From the NCBI GenBank assembly GCA_949296115.1, contig CASFNR010000013.1:41700-105699 (forward strand): 64,000 bases of DNA, read 5' to 3'. How positions within the stretch are numbered: position 1 is the first letter of the stretch; every line of letters starts with the position of its first letter. The translations under genes and the position numbers were made by a program. The notes under the pieces were generated by a model that saw nothing but the letters and a program-made list of their open reading frames with translations, was not told the DNA's origin and did no database searches. This document shows positions 31,778 to 43,360 of this stretch, piece by piece. This DNA comes from an uncultured Eubacteriales bacterium (lineage in GTDB: Bacteria > Bacillota > Clostridia > Oscillospirales > Oscillospiraceae).

Positions 31778-33289
31778 TTGGATAAGAATCAAGAACCCGT
31801 CCTGCTGCGCATGGAAGGAATCGTCAAGGAATTCCCCGGTGTCAAGGCGTTGGATGGCGTCAACCTCACGGTCCGGGCCGGCACCGTCCATGCGCTCATG
31901 GGCGAAAACGGCGCAGGCAAGTCCACCCTGATGAAGTGTCTGTTCGGCGTCTACAAAAAGGACGCGGGCAAAATCTACCTCAACGGGGAAGAAGTCAACT
32001 TCAAGAATTCCAAAGAAGCCCTGGAGAACGGCGTGGCCATGGTGCATCAGGAGCTGAATCAGGCCCTGAAGCGCAACGTCATGGACAATATGTGGCTGGG
32101 CCGGTTCCCCATGGTGGCCAAGGGGCTCCCCTTCACCAGTGAGAAGAAGATGTATGACGCCACCATGGCGGTTTTCAACGAGCTGGGCATCAACGTCAAC
32201 CCCAAGACCATCATGAGCACCATGCCTGTTTCTCAGCGGCAGATGGTGGAAATCGCCAAGGCGGTTTCCTACAACTCCAAGGTCATCGTCTTTGACGAGC
32301 CCACCTCCTCCCTGACGGAGAATGAGGTGGAGCACCTGTTCAAGATCATCAATATGCTCCGGGACCGGGGCTGCGGCATCATCTACATCTCCCACAAGAT
32401 GGAGGAAATCCTGCGGATCTCCGACGACATCACCATCATGCGGGACGGCCAGTGGATTGCCACCAAGCCCGCCAAGAGCCTGACCATGGACGAAATCATC
32501 CGGCTGATGGTGGGCCGGGAGCTGACCAACCGGTACCCCCCCAAGGACAACGTGGTGGGCGACGAACTGCTCCGGGTGGAGGGCCTGACGGGCATGTACT
32601 CCCACCTGCGGGACGTCTCCTTCACCGCCCGGAAGGGCGAGGTGCTGGGCATCGCCGGCCTGGACGCCTCCGGCCGGACTGAGGTGCTGGAGAGCATCTT
32701 CGGCGTGGCCACCCGGAAGGAAGGAAAAATCTACATCAACGGCAAACAGGTTCTCAACCGCAGCGCCACGGAGTCCATCAAGAACGGCTTCGCCCTGCTG
32801 ACGGAAGAGCGCCGGGCCAACGGTATCTTCGGCATTCTGAACATCCGGGAAAATACGGTGATCTCCAGCCTGAAGAGCTACCTCCAGGGCCTGCTGCTCA
32901 GCGACAAGAAGATGGCCGACGCCACCGAATGGAGCATCGACGCCATGCACATCAAGACCCCCAGCCAGTACACCCAGATCCGGTCCCTCTCCGGCGGCAA
33001 CCAGCAGAAGGTTATCCTGGGCCGCTGGCTGAAAACCAATCCCACGGTGCTGCTGCTGGACGAGCCCACCCGGGGCATTGACGTAGGCGCCAAGTATGAA
33101 ATTTATCAGCTGATCCTGGACCTGGCGAAGGAAGGCAAAACCGTTATCATGGTTTCCTCCGAAATGCCGGAACTGCTGGGCGTGTGCGACCGGATTCTGG
33201 TCATGTCCGGCGGCCGTCTGGCCGGCGAGGTAGACGCCAAGAATACGTCTCAGGAAGAAATTATGACCCTTGCCGCAAAGTATGCTTAA
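31778..33289 (+). CDS. mglA: Galactose/methylgalactoside ABC transporter ATPase
   Basis: A 503-residue double ABC protein of the sugar importer family (MglA/RbsA). The first half has an intact Walker A (GENGAGKST) and Walker B ([11 protein letters not shown]). The second has the usual degenerate P-loop ([10 protein letters not shown]), signature LSGGNQQK and [11 protein letters not shown]. The start is TTG at 31778, with AGGAGG 8 bases upstream; the frame from 31700 has no ribosome site. It is followed by the permease after 13 bp. Confidence 0.94.
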   Translation: MDKNQEPVLLRMEGIVKEFPGVKALDGVNLTVRAGTVHALMGENGAGKSTLMKCLFGVYKKDAGKIYLNGEEVNFKNSKEALENGVAMVHQELNQALKRNVMDNMWLGRFPMVAKGLPFTSEKKMYDATMAVFNELGINVNPKTIMSTMPVSQRQMVEIAKAVSYNSKVIVFDEPTSSLTENEVEHLFKIINMLRDRGCGIIYISHKMEEILRISDDITIMRDGQWIATKPAKSLTMDEIIRLMVGRELTNRYPPKDNVVGDELLRVEGLTGMYSHLRDVSFTARKGEVLGIAGLDASGRTEVLESIFGVATRKEGKIYINGKQVLNRSATESIKNGFALLTEERRANGIFGILNIRENTVISSLKSYLQGLLLSDKKMADATEWSIDAMHIKTPSQYTQIRSLSGGNQQKVILGRWLKTNPTVLLLDEPTRGIDVGAKYEIYQLILDLAKEGKTVIMVSSEMPELLGVCDRILVMSGGRLAGEVDAKNTSQEEIMTLAAKYA

Positions 33290-33302
33290 GGAGGAAGAAA
33301 CC

Positions 33303-34367
33303 GTGACGAAACTGAAAGATAAGAAGCCTTCCAAAATTGCTGAGCTGAAGGCTATGAGCCCCAAGGACCGTAAGCGCGCCATCGGCGACCTGCTGATGAA
33401 CAACGCCATGTTCATCATCATTGCCATTGCCGTCATCGGCATCTGGATTGCGGAGCCCACCTTCCTGTCCATCCCCTCCATCGTCAACATCATCAACCTG
33501 ACCGCAGCCAAGCTGCCCATCGCTCTGGGCGTCGGCGGCTGTATTATCCTGGCCGGTACCGATATTTCCGCCGGCCGTGTGGTGGGTCTGTCCGCCTGTA
33601 TTGCCGCCGGTCTGCAGCTGACCACCAATAAGCTGTTCCCCGGCCTGGGCGTCATGCCCGTCCCCGTGGCCATTCTGGCGGTGCTGGTTACCGGCGCCTG
33701 TGTGGGCTTTGTCAACGGCTTCTTCATGGCCAAGTTCAAGCTCCATCCCTTCATCGTCACCCTGTCCACCCAGCTGATCGTCTACGGCATCATCCTGATC
33801 TACATGCAGCTGGGCACCAACTCCGGCCAGACCCTGTCCGGCATGAGCGAGGCCTACCGGAACTTCGTCACCGGCAAGCTGTTCACCGTGGGCAACACCG
33901 CCGTTCCCCGGTACGTGCTTTACTCCGCCATCATTGCCGTGGTTGTCTGGGTGATCTGGAACAAGACCACCTTCGGCAAGAATATGTACGCCGTCGGCTC
34001 CAACGAGGACGCCGCCAACGTCTCCGGCGTCAACGTGGTCAAGACCATCATCATGGTCTTTATGCTGGCCGGCATGCTCTACGGCCTCACCGGCTTCATG
34101 GACGCCGCCCGTATCGCCTCCGTCAACGCCAACACCGGCCTGAACTATGAGTCCGACGCCATCGCAGCCTGCGTCATCGGCGGCATCTCCTTCGTCGGCG
34201 GCATCGGCAAGGTCAGCGGCGCCATCATCGGCGTGCTGCTGCTGCAGCTGATCTTCGTGGGTCTGAACTACCTGTCCGTGGACCAGAACCTGCTGTACAT
34301 CGTCAAGGGCGTCATCATCCTGGTGGCCTGCTCCATCGATATGAGAAAGTACCTGGTCCGCAAGTAA
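33303..34367 (+). CDS. mglC: Galactose/methylgalactoside ABC transporter permease
   Basis: A 354-residue integral membrane permease of the RbsC/MglC family with about nine or ten hydrophobic helices. Family motifs include LGVGGCIILAGTDISAGRVVGLSA and the cytoplasmic coupling loop TTFGKNMYAVGSNEDAANVSG, then IGGISFVGGIGKVSGAIIGV. GTG at 33303 has AAGGAGG upstream. It completes the mglBAC importer. The next gene starts one base after its stop. Confidence 0.94.
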   Translation: MTKLKDKKPSKIAELKAMSPKDRKRAIGDLLMNNAMFIIIAIAVIGIWIAEPTFLSIPSIVNIINLTAAKLPIALGVGGCIILAGTDISAGRVVGLSACIAAGLQLTTNKLFPGLGVMPVPVAILAVLVTGACVGFVNGFFMAKFKLHPFIVTLSTQLIVYGIILIYMQLGTNSGQTLSGMSEAYRNFVTGKLFTVGNTAVPRYVLYSAIIAVVVWVIWNKTTFGKNMYAVGSNEDAANVSGVNVVKTIIMVFMLAGMLYGLTGFMDAARIASVNANTGLNYESDAIAACVIGGISFVGGIGKVSGAIIGVLLLQLIFVGLNYLSVDQNLLYIVKGVIILVACSIDMRKYLVRK

Positions 34368-34368
34368 G

Positions 34369-34743
34369 ATGGAAGAAAACAAGACCCCCGATTCCCAGCA
34401 GCCCCAGCGCCCCTTCCGGGGCCTGTACCGGAACGTGAAAATCTCCGTGAAAACCCTGGACAGGATTATCATCGGCGGCATTGTCCTGCTGGTGGTGCTG
34501 ATTCTGTACGGGGTGGCCAACAACGGCTACACCGTGACCTTCGATTCCCGGGGCGGCACCGACGTCCCGTCCCAGGAGCTGATGTACGGCGACCTGGTGG
34601 CAGAGCCGGAACCTCCCACCCGGGAAGGCTACGTCTTTGCCGGCTGGTACAGCGACGAAAATTACCGCTACCCCTGGGACATGGAGACCTACCAGGTGAG
34701 CCAGAGCATGACCCTCTACGCCGCCTGGGAGGAGGCGCCCTGA
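34369..34743 (+). CDS. InlB B-repeat membrane protein at end of mgl operon
   Basis: A 124-residue protein with a basic cytoplasmic head, one membrane helix at about 34-50, and an external InlB B-repeat/Flg_new domain (YTVTFDSRGGTDVPSQELMYGD then EPPTREGYVFAGWYSD and MTLYAAW). Such repeats are usual in long surface adhesins of Firmicutes; a single one on a short anchor is odd. ATG at 34369 lies one base after the mglC stop and has no separate strong ribosome site, so translation is probably coupled. Its part in sugar uptake is unknown. Confidence 0.82.
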   Translation: MEENKTPDSQQPQRPFRGLYRNVKISVKTLDRIIIGGIVLLVVLILYGVANNGYTVTFDSRGGTDVPSQELMYGDLVAEPEPPTREGYVFAGWYSDENYRYPWDMETYQVSQSMTLYAAWEEAP

Positions 34744-34768
34744 TTCCGGTTTCCTCCCATACAGACAA

Positions 34769-34803
34769 TCCCGCCCCGGACAAGTTCCGGGGCGGATTTT
34801 TCA
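34769..34803 (+). terminator. Terminator of the mgl operon
   Basis: CCGCCCCGGA pairs with TCCGGGGCGG around five bases, followed by ATTTTTCAG. Confidence 0.85.
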
Positions 34804-34845
34804 GATTATGTAAACAGTATTCAATTCCACACTGCTGCGGCATCC

Positions 34846-34939
34846 TGTGGAAAATTTTCGACACACCCCGGCAAAGCCCTGATTTATCAACATCTTATCT
34901 CAAATGTTCTGTGGAAAAACCTGTGGAAAATGTGGAAAA
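34846..34939. promoter_or_regulatory. Cluster of DnaA-box-like 9-mers
   Basis: Four TGTGGAAAA copies (34846, 34910, 34922, 34931) and one TTATCAACA (34884-34892) lie within 94 bp of gene-free sequence. TTATCAACA is one base from the TTATCCACA consensus and recurs in the origin at 42905. TGTGGAAAA differs at one base on its complementary strand. Confidence 0.5.
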
Positions 34940-34993
34940 CTCCTGTTGACAACCTGCCGGTATCCCCAGACTTTGAAAATTATGTTAATCAAA

Positions 34994-35036
34994 AATCAAA
35001 AAACGCACCCGCCGGTGGACCATCGGCGGGTGCGCT
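34994..35036 (-). terminator. Terminator of the gyr-rnhA-remB run
   Basis: CGCACCCGCCG pairs with CGGCGGGTGCG, followed on the minus strand by TTTTTTGATTTTTGATT. Confidence 0.85.
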
Positions 35037-35038
35037 TC

Positions 35039-35281
35039 TTATTTCAGCCGTTTTTCCAGGGTGGCCGCATTCAATGCGGTGAGGTACACCCGGTCAAAGC
35101 CATATTCCGAGGTGAGAACAAAGGATTTGGGCAGATCGTCGCAGGGCACCACTTCTCCCAGCTCCTCGCTCTTTTCCAGAAATTCCCGGGTGCGCTTGGA
35201 GGTGGAGGTGTTGTCCAGGTCGAAGATTCCCACAATGCTCCGCTCCCGGACGGACATGTCGTTTCCGATGGGCAGATACAT
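35039..35281 (-). CDS. remB: RemB/DUF370-like extracellular-matrix regulator
   Basis: An 80-residue DUF370-type protein related to YaaB/RemB of Bacillus, a small regulator tied to matrix genes and biofilm. The family core is VRERSIVGIFDLDNTSTSKRTREFL. In Bacillus the gene lies between recF and gyrB; here it is moved to the end of the gyrB-gyrA-rnhA run, 3 bp after rnhA. ATG at 35281 overlaps no gene. DNA binding is inferred from the RemA paralogue. Confidence 0.85.
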   Translation of the reverse strand: MYLPIGNDMSVRERSIVGIFDLDNTSTSKRTREFLEKSEELGEVVPCDDLPKSFVLTSEYGFDRVYLTALNAATLEKRLK

Positions 35282-35284
35282 GGT

Positions 35285-35724
35285 TCATTCCCCCTTCAGC
35301 CGTTTCCACTGGGCCACCGCCAGCTCGTCGCAGCGGTTGTTCTTGGGATTCTCGGCGTGGCCCTTGACCCAGTGGCAGCGGACCTGGTGAATCCGGCACA
35401 GTTCCAGCAGCCGCTGCCACAGGTCCGGGTTCAGGGCGGGCTTCTTGTCGGACTTCACCCAGTCCCGCTTCTGCCAGCCTGCCGCCCAGCCCTTTTCCAG
35501 GGCGTCGATGACATACTTGCTGTCGGAGTACAGCTCCACCTGACAAGGCTCCTTCAGGGCCTCCAGCCCCCGGATCACCGCCGTCAGCTCCATCCGGTTG
35601 TTGGTGGTGCTTGCTTCCCCCCCGGACAGCTCCTTCTCATGGCCTTCCCAGGCCAGGATGGCTCCCCAGCCCCCGGGGCCGGGGTTGCCGGAGCAGGCGC
35701 CGTCGGTATACAGGGTTATGGTTT

Positions 35725-35728
<4 letters not shown>
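35285..35728 (-). CDS. rnhA: Ribonuclease HI
   Basis: A 147-residue endonuclease that cuts RNA in RNA-DNA hybrids, helping remove primers and R-loops. Acidic active-site residues are in [15 protein letters not shown] (Asp), [10 protein letters not shown] (Glu), [12 protein letters not shown] (Asp) and NNRCDELA (Asp), with the handle region [14 protein letters not shown] at 35728 overlaps the gyrA stop by 4 bp, so the two are coupled. Coupling to gyrase is sensible, since both counter hyper-negative supercoils and R-loops. Confidence 0.96.
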
Positions 35729-38229
<2,501 letters not shown>

Positions 38230-38288
38230 AAAGGACACCTCCAATGTTTGTATTTCCCGCAAAACGGGGAACAAATCCCCGGTTTCTG

Positions 38289-40217
38289 TCAGATGTCAAT
38301 GTTCACCGCGTACTTGGCGTTGTGCTCGATCCACTCTTTTCTCGGCTCCACCTGCTCGCCCATGAGTACGGTGAAGATGGCGTCGGCCCGGCTGGCGTCC
38401 TCCAGGGTGATCCGGCGCAGAGTCCGCTTCTCCGGGTCCATGGTGGTCTCCCACAGCTCGTGGGGGTCCATTTCGCCCAGGCCCTTGAACCGGGAGATGT
38501 CCACCTTGGCATTGGGATTGTCGGCGCGCATCTGGGCGGAGACCTGGTCCCGCTCCTCGTCGGAGTAGGCCACCTTCACGGTCTTGCCCCGGGTGAGCTT
38601 GTACAGGGGGGGCACGGCGGAATAGACAAAGCCGTTCTCAATCATGGGCCGCATGTACCGGAAGAAGAAGGTCAGGAGCAGCGTCCGGATGTGGGCGCCG
38701 TCCACGTCCGCATCGGACATGATGATGACCTTGTGATAGCGCAGCTTATTGATGTCGAAGTCCTCCCCGATGCCCCCGCCCAGGGCCACAATCAGGGGAT
38801 ACAGCTTGTCGTTGCCGTAAATCTTGTCCGCCCGGGCCTTCTCCACGTTGAGCATCTTGCCCCACATGGCCAGAATGGCCTGGAACCGGGAGTCCCGGCC
38901 CTGAATGGCGGAGCCGGCAGCGGAATCGCCCTCGACGATGTAGATTTCGCACAGCTCCGGGTTGCGCTCGTTGCAGTCCTGGAGCTTGTCGGGCATCTGG
39001 CCGGATTCCAGGCCGGTTTTCCGGCGGATGGAGTCCCGGGCCTTCCGGGCGGCTTCCCGGGCCCGGTTGGCCATCATGGCCTTCTCCAGAATGATCTTGG
39101 CGGTCTGGGGGTGCTCCTCGAAGTAGACGGACAGCTGCTCGTTGACAATCTGGTCCACCAATGTCCGGATGTAGGCGTTGCCCAGCTTGGCCTTGGTCTG
39201 GCCCTCGAACTGGGCGTCGGTGAGCTTCACGGAGATGATGGCGGTGATGCCCTCCCGGCAGTCCTCGCCGGAGACCTTGTCATCCCCCTTGATGATGCCG
39301 TTTTTCACCCCGTAGGCGTTGAGCACCCGGGTCAGGGCCGTTTTGAAGCCGGTCTCGTGCATGCCGCCCTCCGGGGTGCGGACGTCGTTGGCAAAGGACA
39401 TGAGAAATTCGTTGTAGCCGTCGTTATACTGCACAGCGATTTCCGCAGAGGCGTCCCCCTTGGAGCCGGACATGTAGATGATGTCCTGGTGAATGGGGGT
39501 TTTGTTCCGGTTGCACCAGGCCACGAATTCCCGGATGCCCCCTTCGTAGCACATCACATCGGAGATGTCGTCGGCCTGGCGGTTGTCGGTGATGGTGATG
39601 GAGAGGCCGGCGTTCAGGAAGGCCTCCTCCCGCATCCGCTCGTGGAGCACCTCGTAGTCGTACACCAGGGTGTCGAACATCTCCGGGTCCGGCTGGAAGG
39701 TGACCTCGGTGCCGGTTTTGTGGGTGGTGCCCACGATGGTCATCTCCTGGGTGATCTGGCCCCGGGCGAACTTCATTTCGTAGATGTTCCCGTTCTTGTG
39801 GACCCGGACCCGGAGCCACTGGCTCAGGGCATTGACCACGGACGCGCCCACGCCGTGAAGGCCGCCGGAGACCTTGTAGCCGCCGCCGCCGAACTTGCCG
39901 CCGGCGTGAAGCACGGTATACACCACCTCCAGAGCCGGACGGCCGGTCTGGGGCTGAATATCCACAGGAATACCACGGCCGTCATCGGTGACGGTGATGG
40001 AGTCGCCGGGGTTGATGGTGACGGTGATGTGCTTGCAGTATCCCGCCAGGGCTTCGTCGATGGCGTTATCCACAATTTCATACACCAGATGATGCAGACC
40101 GCTGCTGGAGGTGGAGCCGATGTACATGCCCGGACGTTTCCGGACGGCCTCCAATCCTTCCAGCACCTGAATCTGCTCGGCGCCGTATTCCTGTGTTACT
40201 TTGGTTTCGTCAGACAT
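38289..40217 (-). CDS. gyrB: DNA gyrase subunit B
   Basis: A 642-residue ATPase subunit. The GHKL site is seen in [23 protein letters not shown] and [15 protein letters not shown]. The Toprim domain has EGDSAAGSA and [15 protein letters not shown]. The usual PLRGKILNVEKA is here [12 protein letters not shown], a variant I associate with Oscillospiraceae. ATG at 40217 is favoured by GGGAGGA upstream over the frame start at 40238. It follows recF by 40 bp. Confidence 0.96.
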   Translation of the reverse strand: MSDETKVTQEYGAEQIQVLEGLEAVRKRPGMYIGSTSSSGLHHLVYEIVDNAIDEALAGYCKHITVTINPGDSITVTDDGRGIPVDIQPQTGRPALEVVYTVLHAGGKFGGGGYKVSGGLHGVGASVVNALSQWLRVRVHKNGNIYEMKFARGQITQEMTIVGTTHKTGTEVTFQPDPEMFDTLVYDYEVLHERMREEAFLNAGLSITITDNRQADDISDVMCYEGGIREFVAWCNRNKTPIHQDIIYMSGSKGDASAEIAVQYNDGYNEFLMSFANDVRTPEGGMHETGFKTALTRVLNAYGVKNGIIKGDDKVSGEDCREGITAIISVKLTDAQFEGQTKAKLGNAYIRTLVDQIVNEQLSVYFEEHPQTAKIILEKAMMANRAREAARKARDSIRRKTGLESGQMPDKLQDCNERNPELCEIYIVEGDSAAGSAIQGRDSRFQAILAMWGKMLNVEKARADKIYGNDKLYPLIVALGGGIGEDFDINKLRYHKVIIMSDADVDGAHIRTLLLTFFFRYMRPMIENGFVYSAVPPLYKLTRGKTVKVAYSDEERDQVSAQMRADNPNAKVDISRFKGLGEMDPHELWETTMDPEKRTLRRITLEDASRADAIFTVLMGEQVEPRKEWIEHNAKYAVNIDI

Positions 40218-40257
40218 AATATCCTCCCGATCTATCATACAGGCAGAGGGATGGGTG

Positions 40258-41361
40258 TCAGCGGATCACCCGTCCCTGCTTGATTTCCATGGTTTTGCCC
40301 AGCCGGGTAAACCGTCCCGGCTCGCAGCAGGTGATGAACACCTGGCCGGAGACGATCTGGTTGAGCACAAAGTCCTGCCGTCCCGGGTCCAGCTCCGAGA
40401 GCACGTCGTCCAGCAGCAGCACCGGTTCCTCTCCCCACTCCCGGGCCATCAGCTCCCGCTGGGCCAGCTTCAGACTGATGGCGCTGGTGCGGGTCTGGCC
40501 CTGGGAGCCGTAGGCCTTCAGGTCCACCCCGGAGAGGGTGACGGTGAAGTCGTCCCGGTGGGGTCCGGTGAGACACTGGCCGCTTTCCAGCTCCGCCCGG
40601 TAATGGGCGCGGCTGTGCGCCAGCAGGTTTTCCGTGAGCACCGGCACCGGGGCAAACACATCCGGTACCGTGGACACGGTTTTATATTCCAGGCGGAACG
40701 CCTCGGCGCCGCCGGAAAACTGATTATGGTAAACTGCCGCCGCCTTGCCCAGGCTGTCGTAAAACCGGGCCCGGTAGGAGATCAGCAGGGCCCCCACCTG
40801 GCACAGCCGGGCATTGTATTCCGGCAGAATGTCCAGCAGCCGGGGATTTTCAAAGTGATCCTTGAGAATCCGGCCTTTCTGCTCCAGAATCCGGTTGTAT
40901 TCCGTGAGAGCGGCATCGTAGTTGGGTCTAAGTTGACATAACGCATTATCCCCAAACCGCCGCCGCTGGGCGGCGCCGGATTTGAGGATCATCAGGTCCT
41001 CCGGGCAGAACAGCACCGTGGGCAGCACCCCGGCGATGTCCCCGGCGGACTTCTTCTTCACCCCGTTGCGCCAGATCTGCCGGGGCCTTGCCCCGGGGAA
41101 CAGGACAAAGCGGAGACTCTGGCGGCGCTCCTGGGAGAACACCGTGCCGGAAATCTCCCCGAATTCCGCTCCGAACCCCACCATTTCCCCGGTTTTCTGG
41201 GCCCGGAAGCTTTTTCCGCTGCCAAGATAGGCAATGGCCTCCAGCAGGTTGGTCTTGCCCTGGGCGTTGTCCCCTACAATCAGGTTCACCCCGGGATCAA
41301 ATTCAAAATCCGCCTGGGCATAATTCCGGAAGCCCTGCAGACTGAGCGTTTCCAGAATCAT
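40258..41361 (-). CDS. recF: DNA replication and repair protein RecF
   Basis: A 367-residue SMC-like ATPase of the recombination mediator that loads RecA at gaps. Walker A is VGDNAQGKTNLLEAI; the signature and Walker B region reads LLLDDVLSELDPGRQ. The N-terminus LETLSLQGFRNY is typical. ATG at 41361 overlaps the S4-protein stop by 4 bp. It lies in the conserved dnaN-S4-recF-gyrB order. Confidence 0.95.
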   Translation of the reverse strand: MILETLSLQGFRNYAQADFEFDPGVNLIVGDNAQGKTNLLEAIAYLGSGKSFRAQKTGEMVGFGAEFGEISGTVFSQERRQSLRFVLFPGARPRQIWRNGVKKKSAGDIAGVLPTVLFCPEDLMILKSGAAQRRRFGDNALCQLRPNYDAALTEYNRILEQKGRILKDHFENPRLLDILPEYNARLCQVGALLISYRARFYDSLGKAAAVYHNQFSGGAEAFRLEYKTVSTVPDVFAPVPVLTENLLAHSRAHYRAELESGQCLTGPHRDDFTVTLSGVDLKAYGSQGQTRTSAISLKLAQRELMAREWGEEPVLLLDDVLSELDPGRQDFVLNQIVSGQVFITCCEPGRFTRLGKTMEIKQGRVIR

Positions 41362-41585
41362 ACTTGCTTTTCAATCCGGTAGGTCTTTCCCTGGAACCGG
41401 AAAGCATCGCCGGGATAGAGTTTTTTGCCCCGCATGGTGCACACTTCTCCGGCCACTTCCACCTGGCCCTCCTGAATCAGGGCCTTGGCCTCGTTGGCCA
41501 GCTTCATGGCGTCCTGCAGCTTGATGTAATCCGTACCGATGTACACCGGGGAAACGGACTCCTTTTTGGTAACCGTAACCTTCAT
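41358..41585 (-). CDS. yaaA: S4-domain RNA-binding protein (YaaA/RlbA-like)
   Basis: A 75-residue S4-domain protein, the small gene conserved between dnaN and recF in Firmicutes. The S4 core is YIKLQDAMKLANEAKALIQEG followed by VEVAGEVCTMRGKKLYPGD. It binds structured RNA, probably rRNA, but its exact role is unsettled. ATG at 41585 is 11 bp after dnaN; its stop overlaps the recF start. Confidence 0.92.
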   Translation of the reverse strand: MKVTVTKKESVSPVYIGTDYIKLQDAMKLANEAKALIQEGQVEVAGEVCTMRGKKLYPGDAFRFQGKTYRIEKQV

Positions 41586-41596
41586 GGCTCCACCTC

Positions 41597-42706
41597 TTAC
41601 ACGTTCTTGATGCGCACCGGCAGCACCATGTAGGCAAAGTCGTGCTTGTCATCCACCGGGGTGAGAACAATGGGGCTTAAGCCGTTGGTCAGCTCCAGGG
41701 TGACCTCCTCGGTGGGAATGGCCCGGAGGGCATCGGCCAGATAGCGGACGTTGAAGCCGATCTCCAGCTCCTTGCCGTCACCGGCGAAGCTGCACCGGTC
41801 CTCGGCGGCGCCGATGGAGGTGGAGGTGCGCATCTGGACCTCCTGGTTGCCGAACACGCAGCGCACCGGGCTTTTGTACTTCTCGGACACAATCAGACCC
41901 ACCCGTTCCACAGAGGAAGAGAGGTCGGACACATGGGCCACCAGCTGAATGGGGCAGTTGGTGGGCACCACCCGGCGCCAATCCAGGAATTCTCCTTCCA
42001 GCAGCCGGCAGACCAGGGTGGCATTGCCGATCTGGAAGAGAATATGCTTGGGGCCAAGGGTGAAGGCGGCGGGGTCCTCGGTGTCGGTGAGGATTTTCTC
42101 CACTTCCTTCAGGCTGGGGGCAGGCACCACGAAATTCATCTCCCGGCCGGTGCCCTCCTGGGGGTGGTAGGTCCGGCGGGCCAGACGGAATCCATCCACA
42201 GCCACAGCGGTGACGGAATCATCCGTCACCTCGAATTTCACACCGGTGTGGATGGGACGGCCCTGGTTCTCGGACACAGCGAAGATGGTGCCGGAGATCA
42301 TCTCCTTGAGCCGGTTCTGCGGAATTTCCACCGCCCGTCCGGTGTTCACATCGGGCAGGTCGGGATAATCCTCGGCGGTTTCCGCCGCAATGGTAAAGGA
42401 AGCGTAGCCGGCCCGGATGGATACCTTGAATCCCTCGTCCACCACCACGGTGACGGGGCCTTCCGGCAGACGGCGGATGATGTCCCCGAACAGCCGGGCG
42501 GGAAGGATGCACTCACCGGGATCGGTGATGTCCGCTTCAATCTCATAAGTAATAGCGGTTTCCATGTTATATCCGGTGAGGGCAAGGCAGTGTCCGGCTT
42601 TGCACAGGATGCCTTCGATGGCGGTGAGACTGCTCTTCTGAGCCACTGTCCGGCCCGCGATATTCAGTCCCGTGACCAACATACTTTTTTCACAGGTAAA
42701 GCGCAT
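41597..42706 (-). CDS. dnaN: DNA polymerase III beta sliding clamp
   Basis: A 369-residue clamp of three similar domains that forms the ring tethering the replicative polymerase. The N-terminus FTCEKSMLVTGLNIAGRTVAQKS and the C-terminus ending LTPVDDKHDFAYMVLPVRI are typical, the last being the M-L-P-[VM]-R motif. ATG at 42706 has AAAGGA upstream; a TTG six bases earlier is the alternative. The origin lies upstream, between it and dnaA. Confidence 0.96.
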   Translation of the reverse strand: MRFTCEKSMLVTGLNIAGRTVAQKSSLTAIEGILCKAGHCLALTGYNMETAITYEIEADITDPGECILPARLFGDIIRRLPEGPVTVVVDEGFKVSIRAGYASFTIAAETAEDYPDLPDVNTGRAVEIPQNRLKEMISGTIFAVSENQGRPIHTGVKFEVTDDSVTAVAVDGFRLARRTYHPQEGTGREMNFVVPAPSLKEVEKILTDTEDPAAFTLGPKHILFQIGNATLVCRLLEGEFLDWRRVVPTNCPIQLVAHVSDLSSSVERVGLIVSEKYKSPVRCVFGNQEVQMRTSTSIGAAEDRCSFAGDGKELEIGFNVRYLADALRAIPTEEVTLELTNGLSPIVLTPVDDKHDFAYMVLPVRIKNV

Positions 42707-43020
42707 GGTCAAAATCCTTTCTTGTTATCGGATAAGAGAGAGATCTCTCTTTCAGAAGTTAAGGTAGTAATAACAGCCGTAGGGGAATTTTATGTGGATA
42801 ACTCCCGTTTCCGTTACGGGCGCAACGATTTTTTTTCAACAGGCGGGGTGTGGGAATTCCTCCGTCTTTCCACAGCCCCTGTGAACAGAAATTCAGCCAC
42901 AACTTTATCAACAGCTTTCATTTCCACATTCCACAGTCCCTGTGGAAAAAAAACCGGCTAAAAAAGAGAACAGCAGCTATACGGAAAACAGCCTTCCGTC
43001 TTTCTTCCTACAGACCCTTT
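42707..43020. other. oriC: Replication origin (oriC), dnaA-dnaN interval
   Basis: A gene-free region next to dnaN. It holds a perfect DnaA box TGTGGATAA (42793-42801), a one-mismatch box TTATCAACA (42905-42913), weaker TTTCCACAG, TTTCCACAT and TGTGGAAAA sites (42870-42950), a TAGTAATAA stretch (42765-42773) resembling DnaA-trio unwinding motifs next to the perfect box, and the palindrome AGAGAGATCTCTCT (42737-42750) just before dnaN. This matches the downstream half of a bipartite Firmicute origin. Position and box content support it; the exact unwinding site is inference. Confidence 0.8.
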
Positions 43021-43021
43021 C

Positions 43022-43360
43022 CGCAGAAACGCTACCGGGTACCGGAAGTGAAGAATCCCACTGTCCCCGTGCGCCATCGGAGTTCTTTCTGCCGGCTATC
43101 GTCTTTCTTCGAAAGCCTTCACCGGCAAGAACGCTACCGGGCACCGGGATTGAAGAATCCTACCATACGATACCGGGCACCGGAAGTAAAGAATCCCACT
43201 GTCCCCGTGCGCCATCGGAGTTCTTTCTGCCGGCTATCGTCTTTCTTCGAAAGCCTTCATCAGCAGAAACGATACCGGGCACCGGAAGTAAAGAATCCCA
43301 CTGTCCCCGTTCGCCATTAAAGTTCTTTTTGCCTACTTTTTCTTTCAAGAAAAAGTACGG
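43022..43360. repeat. Three-and-a-bit-unit repeat array in the origin interval
   Basis: The unit is about 102 bp and begins near ACCGGGCACCGGAAGT; starts fall at 43031, 43133 (a 36-bp truncated unit), 43169 and 43271. Units 1 and 3 share about 70 identical bases. The last unit diverges after TCGCCATTAAAG and ends in the hairpin TACTTTTTCTT/AAGAAAAAGTA (43334-43357). No coding pattern persists; open frames here are an artefact of the repeats. Confidence 0.9.

Noticed and set aside
34846-34939. A second replication origin
   Set aside because: The boxes are imperfect and no unwinding motif is seen; the dnaA-dnaN interval has a perfect box and is the better origin.
43022-43360. CRISPR array
   Set aside because: Units are about 102 bp, not 23-50, one unit is truncated, there are no unique spacers, and no cas gene is in the window.
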